Below, one piece after another: positions 43,916 to 52,346 of a stretch of DNA of 64,000 bases. Numbering within the stretch: position 1 is the stretch's first letter; each line of letters opens with the position of its first letter. A program made the position numbers and the translations under genes. Under the pieces are notes generated by a model. That model made no database searches. It had not been told where the DNA came from and saw only the letters and a program-made list of their open reading frames with translations. Source of the DNA: Paenarthrobacter sp. AR 02 (lineage in GTDB: Bacteria; Actinomycetota; Actinomycetes; Actinomycetales; Micrococcaceae); NCBI RefSeq assembly GCF_021538675.1, contig NZ_JAJUKH010000004.1:1-64000 (forward strand), read 5' to 3'.

Positions 43916-46680
43916 ACTGCTCCGCCGGTTAGGTCCTCCACGGTCACCGTCCCTGCAGCACCGTCGACCGTTAGCTGCTGACCCGAGTCGATCCTGGCAG
44001 TAGCATCCGGAACGCCCACAACTGCCGGGATGCCGTACTCGCGGGCTACCACTGCGCCATGGGAGTTTGGCCCGCCCATCTCCATGACGAGCCCTCCGGC
44101 CGTGAGGAACAGAGGAGTCCAGCCGGGGTCCGTGGAAGGGGCCACGAGTATCTCGCCGGGCTCGAGGTGTGCGCCTACGGGGTCCATGATGACCCTGGCC
44201 CGCGCCGTCACCAGGCCAGCCGACGCCGGGCTGCCGGACAGAGTGCCCGGCCCCGCCTGAAGCCCCCGTGGCGCGGTAGCTTCGGGCTCGGTACCGTCGG
44301 ACAACAGCAGCCTGGGGATATGCCTCCGCCGCAACTCCAGCTCGTATGCCGCACGCCGTTCCGCCACAACCCCACGAAGGTCTCCCCCGGCAAGCGCAAC
44401 CTCGGCGTCATCGAGGTCAAGGAAAAAGATGTCCTCAGCGTCTTCGATCCGTTGGGACGCCGCCAGGCCATTCCCGACCAGGAGCAACTGCTCCCGTGCC
44501 GCTGCCAGCCCCAGGACCAGGTTGTACTTGGGCAGCTCCCGAAGCCCCGCGAACCTCCTTGTCCGGTCCAGCGCGGTACGCACGACGGCAGCGTGCAGCG
44601 GGCTCTTTGCCCTGGCACGAGCCACCAGGCGCGCGACCTGGTCATCCGCCTCCCTGGCGGCTTTGTCGAACTGCTGGTCCGGAGTATCCGCTCCGGGTTC
44701 AAGGCGCAGGTAATTGGCCACGACTCCAAGGACATGGGTTGGATCGTCCGCCCATCGCGGCATGCCGAGGTCGATTTCAGCCACTGCCCGGTGCCCGTAT
44801 TCCAGAAGGAAGGCCCTCATCCCGGACTGGGCGACAGGCGGAAGGGTGGCATCCCGGTAGTGGACCGCCAACTCCGCTGCCGTGCGGCCCAGCATGAAAG
44901 ACGTGGCATCGGGGTCTTGCCGGATGTCCGAGGCAAGGTGCCACAGGGCCAGGTCCATCTGCGTGGTCACGTTGTTGGCGAGGCCGCGGATGACGGTTTG
45001 AAGTTCGCTGTACGGAGCTTGGGACCCCAGGAGACGGCGCACCAGGGCGAGCATGGCGAAGCCGAGCACTGGAAGGGGCAACACGGTGGGCACCGTGGGA
45101 AATACCTGCTCGCCCAGGATTCTTTGGACATACGCAATCCGTTGATGGGCAGTGGCGTCCTCGGGGACGGAAAAGGAACGGCGCAGTTCCGCAGTGAGCC
45201 GGTCCACACGTTTCATGGCCGAAGCAGGAGCGATCAGGCCGCGGAGAAGTGACTCCGGGACACGGTATTTGGCGGCCACTGGTCCTACGTGTCGGATCAG
45301 CTTCAGGGGTGTTTTGATGGTCACTGAGAATCGCGGGTCCTCGAAAAGGGCCCGCATCAGTGTTGCGGAGCGGGCTTCCATGACATCGAACACCCGGGGA
45401 ACAATGGCGCGGCCAATCCGGCTCCGCAGCACCGCCGTGAGATCGAAGAAGATGCGCTGCCCGGCTTCGTAATAGGCCGGTGGGCCCGAGCGTGGATCCG
45501 GCACATCGAAGGACGCCGTTGTCGCGACGCAAGAGGCCACCAGGCGGATGCCCGCCAAGCCCATAGGCGTTAATGGCCGGGTAAGACCCTGGGCAAGGCT
45601 GAAATTCAAGAACGCGTGCTCTCCTGGGAGCGGAGGATTCCGGGTCATCTGCGGATACAGCGTGGTGATGGGCCGGGATTGGGTCAGCCAGAGCTTGCCC
45701 GCGCCGTCGATGGCCCATTCTGTGTCCTGGGGTGCCCCGTAGTGCTGCTCCACCTGGCGGGCCAACCCGGCGAGGTCCAGGATCTGCCGATCATCCAGGC
45801 AGGCTTTCAGTGCGGACCCACCGGACTGCTCCGACGCCGCCCGTTCGATGCGTTCCGTGCCACCACCGGGCAGCGGCCGGATCTCCACGAGCCTGTCACC
45901 CACGGATCGCCTCACGATGGTCCGGCTGTTGATGTCCACCACATACTGGTCCGGGTTCACCGCCCCTGACACAACGGCCTCTCCCAAACCGGGGGACGCG
46001 TCTATCACAGCCTCGTGGCGCTTCCCGGTGACCGGGTTGGCTGTGAACATGACGCCTGCCGTAGCGGAATCAACCATCTCCTGAACGACCACCGCGAGGG
46101 CCACCGATGAATGGTCCACGTTGTTGGTGGTCCGGTAGCTGACGGCGCGGTCTGTCCAGAGGGACGCCCAACAGCGGCCAACGGCCTCCAGGACCGCCTC
46201 CGCACCCACGACGTTGAGGAACGTGTCCTGCTGACCGGCGAAGCTGGCGCTGGGCAGGTCCTCTGCAGTTGCAGACGACCTGACGGCCACGGGCACCTCC
46301 TCGCCGAGATCCCGGTATGCCGCGAGGACCGCCTCCGCGACTTCGCTTGGGATACCGGCGTCGAGCACCACTGATCGGGCGCGGGCAGCCAGGCCGTTCA
46401 GCGTGCCAGTATCCGTGGACCCCGCCTCAGAGAGTTCGCGAAGGACTGTATCCAAGCCGGCAGCAGCGAGTGCCCGCCGGTACGCGTGGGTGGTGAGGCA
46501 AAACCCGGGTGGGACAGGCAGGCCCGCGCTAACCAGTTCACCGAGGTTGGCGGCCTTCCCGCCAACCTCCGAAAGCATGCTCCCCCGTATTTTGGCGATG
46601 TCCACGATGAACGCCTGGGCGGCCTTGCGAGGGCCAGCCGGGTGGCCCTCCGGCTGGTCCAGTGGCTGCTGGCTGTCCAT
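43912..46680 (-). CDS. Rifampin-phosphotransferase-like / PEP-synthase-related protein
   Basis: The 922-residue protein starts with a PPDK-type ATP-grasp domain (about 25-345; GGKAANLGELVSAGLPVPPG, AVRSSATAEDLPSASFAGQQ, GVMFTANPVTG), then has a helical middle domain of about 450 residues, and ends with the swivelling His domain (GGPNSHGAVVAREYGIPAVV, catalytic His874). The His domain at the very C-terminus is the order in rifampin phosphotransferases (RPH). PEP synthase has it in the middle, followed by a PEP-binding barrel that is absent here. It is therefore more likely RPH-like than a PEP synthase. It follows the universal stress protein gene by 18 bases. Confidence 0.8.
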   Translation of the reverse strand: MDSQQPLDQPEGHPAGPRKAAQAFIVDIAKIRGSMLSEVGGKAANLGELVSAGLPVPPGFCLTTHAYRRALAAAGLDTVLRELSEAGSTDTGTLNGLAARARSVVLDAGIPSEVAEAVLAAYRDLGEEVPVAVRSSATAEDLPSASFAGQQDTFLNVVGAEAVLEAVGRCWASLWTDRAVSYRTTNNVDHSSVALAVVVQEMVDSATAGVMFTANPVTGKRHEAVIDASPGLGEAVVSGAVNPDQYVVDINSRTIVRRSVGDRLVEIRPLPGGGTERIERAASEQSGGSALKACLDDRQILDLAGLARQVEQHYGAPQDTEWAIDGAGKLWLTQSRPITTLYPQMTRNPPLPGEHAFLNFSLAQGLTRPLTPMGLAGIRLVASCVATTASFDVPDPRSGPPAYYEAGQRIFFDLTAVLRSRIGRAIVPRVFDVMEARSATLMRALFEDPRFSVTIKTPLKLIRHVGPVAAKYRVPESLLRGLIAPASAMKRVDRLTAELRRSFSVPEDATAHQRIAYVQRILGEQVFPTVPTVLPLPVLGFAMLALVRRLLGSQAPYSELQTVIRGLANNVTTQMDLALWHLASDIRQDPDATSFMLGRTAAELAVHYRDATLPPVAQSGMRAFLLEYGHRAVAEIDLGMPRWADDPTHVLGVVANYLRLEPGADTPDQQFDKAAREADDQVARLVARARAKSPLHAAVVRTALDRTRRFAGLRELPKYNLVLGLAAAREQLLLVGNGLAASQRIEDAEDIFFLDLDDAEVALAGGDLRGVVAERRAAYELELRRRHIPRLLLSDGTEPEATAPRGLQAGPGTLSGSPASAGLVTARARVIMDPVGAHLEPGEILVAPSTDPGWTPLFLTAGGLVMEMGGPNSHGAVVAREYGIPAVVGVPDATARIDSGQQLTVDGAAGTVTVEDLTGGAV

Positions 46681-46698
46681 CGCTGGGGATCCCTGCCG

Positions 46699-47736
46699 CT
46701 AAGCTGCGCCGAGCATTGGCCCGAAATTGGGCCGATCGGCAAGCCTCGGATCTTCCCGGTCCGGAACTACCAGCACCGGCCCCTTCGCGTGATGGAGGAC
46801 TCCATCAGACGTGGACCCAAGGAGCATCCCGGCGAATCCGCCGCGGCCACGGGTGCCGAGGACCACGAGCTCAACGGCGCGGCTTGTTTCGACCAGGACA
46901 TCCACCGGAGCGCCGTCCCGGAGCTCTGTCTCTATGGTCAGTCGCGGGAAATGGCTCTGAAGCCAGGCCAAGCCCGCATCCAACTGCACCTTGATGTCGG
47001 CGAAGAGGGCATCGCGATCAAGCGGGGCGGGTACCCATGCGAGGGAACCGCTGTATTGGGGAACAGCGCAGATCACACGGAGCTTGGCGCCCATGCGCTG
47101 TGCCTGCTCCGCAGCCTCGAGAACAGCTACGCGGGCCTGCTCGGAGCCGTCCACGCCTACTGCCACGACATTCTCGACAGTGCGGGGGCCGGCCTTGGCG
47201 TGCTCGGCTTTGATGTGTTTGTCCTCGGTGCTCTCCCCGAGGCGGTCCGCGCAGTACAGCGGTACGGTCACCGTGGGGCACTTGGCATGGGCGGGCAAAG
47301 CACTGCTCACTGACCCCAGGAGGCGCCCAACGAATCCGCCGCGGCCCCGGCTCCCGAAGACCAGAAGCGCTGCTTCCGCCGAGAGGTCGAGGAGGACACC
47401 TGCGGCATCACCGTTTTCGACCGAAGCATCCACGTCGATCGAATAGGCAGAAACCTTATCCAGGGCTTGCTTGACGATTGCATCGGCGCCTTCGCGGATG
47501 ACGGAGTCGTCCACGGTGGCGTAGCCTCCGTCCAGACCAGATGCGGCAAAAATGGGGACCGAGTAGGCCGTGACGATATGCAAGGGGAGCTGGCGACGCT
47601 CTGCTTCACGCGCTGCCCAGACCAAGGCGCACTGGCCGTGCTCGGATCCGTCCACCCCAACGACGATGCCGCCGGGGGCAACCGCCGATTCCTCGCCATC
47701 GCGTGGCACTTCATTGTGTCTTTCGTGCTGGTCCAT
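46699..47736 (-). CDS. Tandem universal stress protein
   Basis: The 345-residue protein has two Usp domains: IVVGVDGSEHGQCALVWAAR with the ATP-binding loop GSRGRGGFVGRLLGSVSS, and VAVGVDGSEQARVAVLEAAE with GTRGRGGFAGMLLGSTSDG. Both keep the G-x2-G-x9-G(S/T) nucleotide motif. It heads a two-gene operon with the RPH-like protein. Tandem Usp proteins in actinobacteria rise in stationary phase or low oxygen. Confidence 0.92.
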   Translation of the reverse strand: MDQHERHNEVPRDGEESAVAPGGIVVGVDGSEHGQCALVWAAREAERRQLPLHIVTAYSVPIFAASGLDGGYATVDDSVIREGADAIVKQALDKVSAYSIDVDASVENGDAAGVLLDLSAEAALLVFGSRGRGGFVGRLLGSVSSALPAHAKCPTVTVPLYCADRLGESTEDKHIKAEHAKAGPRTVENVVAVGVDGSEQARVAVLEAAEQAQRMGAKLRVICAVPQYSGSLAWVPAPLDRDALFADIKVQLDAGLAWLQSHFPRLTIETELRDGAPVDVLVETSRAVELVVLGTRGRGGFAGMLLGSTSDGVLHHAKGPVLVVPDREDPRLADRPNFGPMLGAA

Positions 47737-48150
47737 TGGGCCCGCCTCTCCACCTACTGCTTGATGTTCCGGCTATTCTGCCAGAGGTTCTCTGCACGGA
47801 ATTCCCTGACTCTCCAAATGTCAATGGCCGGGGTAGGAGAAACTTGGAATCTCTCCTTCCAATGCCCACTATTCTCGGTCGGAAGTACCGAATCAAGGCG
47901 ACTTCGGGCTATGTGCATAACGGTCCGGGCTCAGTTCAAAACGCACGGGATCGGCCTGCTGGCGGACACGAAAAACACGTCGCCGGGAAGGCTACCCATG
48001 GCCGAAAAAGTTCGGTAGTGTTCGAGTCACTGAATAGCCGGGCAGCGTGTCTCAGGACACACCCCGGCTGTTAATTTGCGGCCGCTTGGGGAACTCGGAC
48101 GCGATCCCACGCGATGCCGCAGGGCACACACGTCAAGGAGGAACCAAGCA
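47737..48150. other. Gene-free divergent region with a leader hairpin
   Basis: No supported gene is present. It separates the universal stress protein operon from the flavoprotein-like gene. A two-part hairpin lies at 48036-48069: AGCCGGG pairs with CCCGGCT, and inside it GTGTC pairs with GACAC over a TCAG loop. It sits in the probable 5' leader of the gene that starts at 48151. Confidence 0.5.
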
Positions 48151-48837
48151 GTGTCACTCACGCCTGATTCCGGCACGGAACGAACCACCACAGTGGTTAT
48201 CGGCGCCGGCCTCTCCGGTCTGGCTGTTGCCAGCGAGCTCAGCCGCTACGGGGTGGGCTCCATCGTCGTTGACGGGTTCGGGTCGCTCTCAACCACCGGG
48301 CCTTCGACCCACACTGGAATGCTCCAGCGCTGCGACATCTCCGATCCCGCCATGCAGGAACGCAGCGAGATTCTCCGCCACCTGCGCAACTACGCCGCCA
48401 ACCATCAATTGGACGTTCGCAGCACCACCCGTGCCGTTCGCCTGGATTTCCTGGGCTCCGACCAGTTACAGCAGACGGGTCACGTCGCATCGGCGGCCCT
48501 CCGGGGCAGGATCGTTTTCGGCCCCCTCGAATCCACTCCCCGTCAGTGGGCGGTCCACACCGCCCAAGGTGTCCTGCTGGCCGACCACGTCGTGGTGACG
48601 CGGTGCGCCCAGAGCCAGCTGCGCCGGATGCTGGCAGAGCTTGGAATCGCCGTCGGCCAGAATTTCGCCGCGGCAATGCGTGCCGTGGGGATGCACCTTG
48701 TGGGCGTCGGAGAACTCATTACCCCGACTCCCAAAGAAGTCCTTCGGCAGGCCAAAGCTGTGGGGCAGGCAATTTCCGCCAAGGTGGCCCTACCGGCAGG
48801 CAACGGCATGGCCGGAAGCGGCGTAGCCATCGCCTAG
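48151..48837 (+). CDS. FAD/NAD(P)-binding (Rossmann) protein, short
   Basis: The product begins at a GTG preceded by AAGGAGG. It has a dinucleotide-binding motif TTVVIGAGLSGLAVASELSR, with an acidic end to strand 2 (VVDGFG), and a later strand LLADHVVVTRCAQSQLRRML that resembles the second nucleotide block of flavoprotein monooxygenases. At 228 residues it is much shorter than a full monooxygenase and has no clear substrate domain. It may be a stand-alone flavoprotein or a shortened derivative. A terminator follows. Confidence 0.7.
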   Translation: MSLTPDSGTERTTTVVIGAGLSGLAVASELSRYGVGSIVVDGFGSLSTTGPSTHTGMLQRCDISDPAMQERSEILRHLRNYAANHQLDVRSTTRAVRLDFLGSDQLQQTGHVASAALRGRIVFGPLESTPRQWAVHTAQGVLLADHVVVTRCAQSQLRRMLAELGIAVGQNFAAAMRAVGMHLVGVGELITPTPKEVLRQAKAVGQAISAKVALPAGNGMAGSGVAIA

Positions 48838-48886
48838 GACGGCCGCTTCACCGCCACTGGAACTTTTGCGCACATTTCTTAACGCC

Positions 48887-48933
48887 AAAGGCCGGCACCC
48901 TCGAAGAATGAATCTTCGAAGATGCCGGCCTTT
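48887..48933. terminator. Bidirectional terminator
   Basis: AAAGGCCGGCA pairs with TGCCGGCCTTT, and an inner TCGAAGA/TCTTCGA stem extends the hairpin. The A-run on one side and the T-run on the other fit termination in both directions. It lies between the convergent flavoprotein-like and NlpC/P60 genes. Confidence 0.85.
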
Positions 48934-48950
48934 GAACTGAAGCGTGAGGC

Positions 48951-49736
48951 TTATGCGCCTGCGCGTACGTACGTGATGGGACCAGTTGCGGTCAACCAGC
49001 TGATCGGGTGGATACCCGTCTGGTTGCCGTTGATGCCACCGCTGATGGCCTGGCCGTTGCCGATGTAGATTGCAACGTGGCCGGACTGGACGATCATGTC
49101 GCCGGGCTGGGGGCTGCTGACGACCTTGCCGTAGTTCATGAACTGCATGGGCGCGAGGTCACCAACGGGGATACCTGCGGAGCCGAGGGCCCGCTCCACC
49201 ATGGCGGTGCAGTCCTGCATGATGCCGATCTGGGCGTAAGCCGAGGCAACCATGGCGGCGTTGACTCCACCGACGGCCGGTGCAGCGGCTGCAGGAGCAG
49301 CGGCGGCCGGAGCGGCTGCAACTGACGCGGCAGCCTTTGCTACAGGAGCGGCTGCGGCAGGTGCTGCCACTGCTGCCTTCTTGGCAACAGGTGCCTCAAC
49401 CACGGGAGCCGGCTTCTCGATGACCGGAGCTGCTACGGAAGCAACAGCAGGGCGCTCGAAGTTGACAGTAGCCGTAGCTGCGGCGGTTACAACCTTGGTG
49501 GGAGCCTCGGAAACGGTCTCGGCGACCGTGGCGGGGCTGGAGTCACGCTGAACCGGGGTTTCGGCTGCGTGGGCAGCGATGGAGCCGGTCAGGACAAGGC
49601 CCGAGGCTGCTGCGATAACAGCTGCCTGGCGGCCAGCGCCGGAAGCGTTGCTGGCGACTGCCTTGGAGATGGAGATGAACGGATTAGGACGTACGCTGTC
49701 CGCCTTACGACGGCCGCGAAGAATGCTTGAAGACAT
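48951..49736 (-). CDS. Secreted NlpC/P60 peptidoglycan hydrolase
   Basis: The 261-residue product has a long signal peptide (hydrophobic part AAVIAAASGLVLTGSIAAHA), an Ala/Pro-rich linker to about residue 150, and a C-terminal NlpC/P60 domain. MQDCTAMVERALGSAGIPV carries the nucleophile Cys and SGHVAIYIGNG the catalytic His. It cuts cell-wall peptides and acts outside the membrane. The usual residue after the Cys is changed (DCTAM rather than DCSGL). Expression should be controlled by the c-di-AMP riboswitch just upstream, as for actinobacterial wall hydrolases. Confidence 0.88.
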   Translation of the reverse strand: MSSSILRGRRKADSVRPNPFISISKAVASNASGAGRQAAVIAAASGLVLTGSIAAHAAETPVQRDSSPATVAETVSEAPTKVVTAAATATVNFERPAVASVAAPVIEKPAPVVEAPVAKKAAVAAPAAAAPVAKAAASVAAAPAAAAPAAAAPAVGGVNAAMVASAYAQIGIMQDCTAMVERALGSAGIPVGDLAPMQFMNYGKVVSSPQPGDMIVQSGHVAIYIGNGQAISGGINGNQTGIHPISWLTATGPITYVRAGA

Positions 49737-49749
49737 GAAAAAGCCTCTC

Positions 49750-49915
49750 CCGATGCCTGCGAGGTTAGCTGTCGGATTCGGATGGGAGTCACCCGGCCAC
49801 TATCCCCCGCTGTTCAGCGGAAGCATCGTGACTTCACCCCAAGGCACGCTCGAAAGCGACCTAAATTGGGTTCCCCGTCTCTGCCGTAAGGTTTGTCTGC
49901 GAACGGATTCCGGAC
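49750..49915 (-). promoter_or_regulatory. ydaO/yuaA-type c-di-AMP riboswitch
   Basis: The minus strand upstream of the NlpC/P60 gene has the conserved blocks in order: GGGGAACCC (complement of 49868-49876), GGGGTGAA (complement of 49833-49840), CCGGGTGACTCCCATCC, and GACAGCTAACCTCGCAGGC (complement of 49755-49773). This is the consensus of the ydaO-yuaA class. The aptamer ends about 15 bases before the start codon, so binding should affect both transcription and translation. Boundaries are approximate. Confidence 0.88.
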
Positions 49916-50082
49916 TGCGGCAGAGCTAGGCAATCAGGCCGGAAGTGCCCGCTACGTGGAACAGGCACAGGTTCTACGGTACGCGATGATCTCGCCGAAG
50001 TCACATTTAAGTAACGAGAACCGGGGTTTTGGCGTGTCGCAGTAACCAATCCGAGATATTCGCAGCTACGTAGAAAAGCCTG

Positions 50083-50715
50083 TTATTCCGCGGAATCTCC
50101 CGCATTTGAGTCGTTGGAGGCGGCGAGTTTCTTCCGGGCGGTAACGGCGAGATAGATCACAAGGCCCACAGCAACCACGGCCAGTCCCACGATGCTCCAC
50201 GGGAAAGGTTGGGACGCGTCCGCGGCCGGGGTGCTGGTGGCAGTACCGGGCGCTGCGGTTCCCGCCGTCGGAACCGTATTTGAAGGTGCCGACGACGACG
50301 GCGAGGCACCCGCGGTGCCGCTCGTCGCCGTCGCGCTTCCAGCAGCGGCCTTGAACGTGAAGGTGCCCTCGATGGGGTGCGAATCGGAGCTGACGACCCG
50401 CCAAACCACGGTGTATTCGCCAGCCGGCGCGCCTTCGCGGATCTTCTGGACCGCCTGGTTGTCGATGATTTCGACGGGTCCCTCCGCCCAGTTTTCGCCG
50501 CCCGCAGTGACGGTTACGCCCGATCCGATGGCCAGCGGCCGGTTGTTGAACGTGATGGAGACCGACGCCGGGACAGCAGCCACGCTGGAACCGTTGGCTG
50601 GCGCTGTGGATTCGGCGACGTCGTGCGCGGAGGCCGGGCCCGCGGAAAACAGCAAGGCGGATGCGAAGGCCAGGGCGGCAACGACGGCGGCCAGAAGCGG
50701 GCGGATGGTGCGCAT
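50083..50715 (-). CDS. CopC-domain copper-resistance-like membrane protein
   Basis: From the ATG at 50715 (AGGAG upstream) the 210-residue product has a signal peptide cleaved near ASAHDVAES, so the mature protein begins with the Cu(II)-binding His typical of CopC. The CopC domain follows (APANGSSVAAVPASVSITFN, GEYTVVWRVVSSDSHPIEGT with the second His). Then come a Ser/Thr/Pro linker and a C-terminal membrane helix (SIVGLAVVAVGLVIYLAVTA). It should hold copper at the outer face of the membrane. No CopD gene is adjacent. Confidence 0.88.
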   Translation of the reverse strand: MRTIRPLLAAVVAALAFASALLFSAGPASAHDVAESTAPANGSSVAAVPASVSITFNNRPLAIGSGVTVTAGGENWAEGPVEIIDNQAVQKIREGAPAGEYTVVWRVVSSDSHPIEGTFTFKAAAGSATATSGTAGASPSSSAPSNTVPTAGTAAPGTATSTPAADASQPFPWSIVGLAVVAVGLVIYLAVTARKKLAASNDSNAGDSAE

Positions 50716-50828
50716 GGGGCGGTTTCTCCTAGTGTTGGCTTCCTTACAGACTAGGCGAATCGTCAGGAGGCCCATATCCGACGGCATAGGATTTGAGGGC
50801 ACACTCCCCTCGATCCCCGGAGTCCTTC

Positions 50829-52271
50829 ATGCTTAAACAAGGTTCTGCCATCGACCGCTACTTCAAGATTTCCGAGCGTGGCTCCACATACTCCCGGGAA
50901 ATCCGAGGTGGCTTCGCAACCTTCTTCGCCATGAGCTACATCGTGGTCCTTAACCCGTTGATCCTTTCCGGGCAGGATTCCAGCGGAGCGTCGCTGGGAT
51001 TCACCGCCGTCGCGGCCACCACGGCATTCGTCGCGGGCATCCTGACCATCCTCATGGGCGCCTGGGCCAAGCACCCGTTCGCCGTGGCCACGGGCCTGGG
51101 CGTTAACGCGTTCGTAGCGGTGACCGTCGCCTCGCACCCGGGCCTGACATGGCCGGACATGATGGGCCTGGTGGTCCTCTCGGGCCTGACCATGCTGATC
51201 CTCGTTCTCACCGGTTTCCGTACCGCCGTATTCAAGGCCGTACCGGAAGCGCTCAAGACCGCGATCGTGGTGGGCATCGGCCTCTTCATCGCACTGATCG
51301 GCCTGGTCAATGCAGGGTTCGTCCGCCGCATCCCTGACGCCGCCGGCACAACCGTTCCGCTGGGATTGGGCGTCGACGGGAAACTGCTCGGCTGGCCCAC
51401 CCTGGTGTTTGCCTTCGGCCTGATCCTGACCATCGCACTGGTGGTCCGCAAGGTCCGTGGCGCCATCCTGATCGGCATCGTGGCATCGACGGCTTTGGCC
51501 GCCATCCTTGAGTTCACGCTCCACATCGGCCCGAGCAACGACGGCACCAACATCAACCCGCGCGGCTGGTCCCTTGTTGCCCCGACCCTGACCAAGTGGG
51601 GTGCCCCGGACCTGTCACTTATAGGTAAGGCCAACCCCTTCGGCGCGTTTGAACACCTCGGCTTTATTGCCGCAGCGCTCCTGGCATTCGTGATCCTTTT
51701 GAGCATCTTCTTCGACGCGATGGGCACCATGGTCGGCCTGGCCAACGAAGCAGGGACCGTTGACAAGGATGGCAACATCCCCAACGTTGACCGGGTCCTG
51801 CAGGTGGATGCCCTCGGCGCGATCGTCGGCGGCGGCGCATCTGTTTCCTCCAACCAGATCTTCGTTGAGTCCGGCGCAGGCATCGGCGAAGGCGCACGCA
51901 CGGGTCTCGCCTCGATCGTTACCGGCGTGTTGTTCCTGGTGGCCATGTTCTTCACGCCGCTGATCAACCTCGTCCCCTTTGAAGCCGTGGCGCCCGCACT
52001 GGTTGTTGTGGGCTTCATGATGGTTTCCCAGGTGGGCAAGATCGACTGGCAGGACTGGGGCGTGGGCATCCCCGCCTTCCTGACCATCGCCCTCATGCCG
52101 TTCACATACTCCATCGCAAACGGCCTGGGCGCGGGTTTCATCTCCTTCGTCCTGATCCGCACGTTCCAGGGCCGCGCCCGCGAAGTTCACCCGCTCATGT
52201 GGGCCGTCGCCGCCGCGTTCCTGCTGTTCTTCGGAATCGGAACAGTGGAGGAACTGCTGGGCGTCAAATAG
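50829..52271 (+). CDS. NCS2/AzgA-type purine permease
   Basis: The 480-residue protein, from the ATG at 50829 with GGAG upstream, has about 12-14 membrane helices. It carries the AzgA-type signature STYSREIRGGFATFFAMSYI, with VNPLIL-like NPLILSG and GLGVNAFVAV, and the conserved SIFFDAMGTMVGLANEAG segment. It imports adenine, guanine or hypoxanthine with protons. Its 3' end lies directly before hutG. Confidence 0.9.
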   Translation: MLKQGSAIDRYFKISERGSTYSREIRGGFATFFAMSYIVVLNPLILSGQDSSGASLGFTAVAATTAFVAGILTILMGAWAKHPFAVATGLGVNAFVAVTVASHPGLTWPDMMGLVVLSGLTMLILVLTGFRTAVFKAVPEALKTAIVVGIGLFIALIGLVNAGFVRRIPDAAGTTVPLGLGVDGKLLGWPTLVFAFGLILTIALVVRKVRGAILIGIVASTALAAILEFTLHIGPSNDGTNINPRGWSLVAPTLTKWGAPDLSLIGKANPFGAFEHLGFIAAALLAFVILLSIFFDAMGTMVGLANEAGTVDKDGNIPNVDRVLQVDALGAIVGGGASVSSNQIFVESGAGIGEGARTGLASIVTGVLFLVAMFFTPLINLVPFEAVAPALVVVGFMMVSQVGKIDWQDWGVGIPAFLTIALMPFTYSIANGLGAGFISFVLIRTFQGRAREVHPLMWAVAAAFLLFFGIGTVEELLGVK

Positions 52272-52275
52272 CCGC

Positions 52276-52293
52276 ATTCCGGTATTTCAGACA
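52276..52293. promoter_or_regulatory. hut-type inverted repeat before hutG
   Basis: ATTCCGGTATTTCAGACA matches the site before hutU (58345-58362) at 16 of 18 bases. It lies 54 bases upstream of the hutG start. It is a candidate binding site for the IclR regulator encoded at 58623-59429. Confidence 0.65.
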
Positions 52294-52346
52294 CTCCGGA
52301 CCCGGAACTGCTGGCTTTGGCAGTCCGGGTCCGGTGTGCTTTAACC

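Noticed and set aside
50936-52162. A 408-codon open frame on the minus strand opposite the purine permease gene
   Set aside because: It is an antisense shadow. The permease on the plus strand has family motifs throughout.
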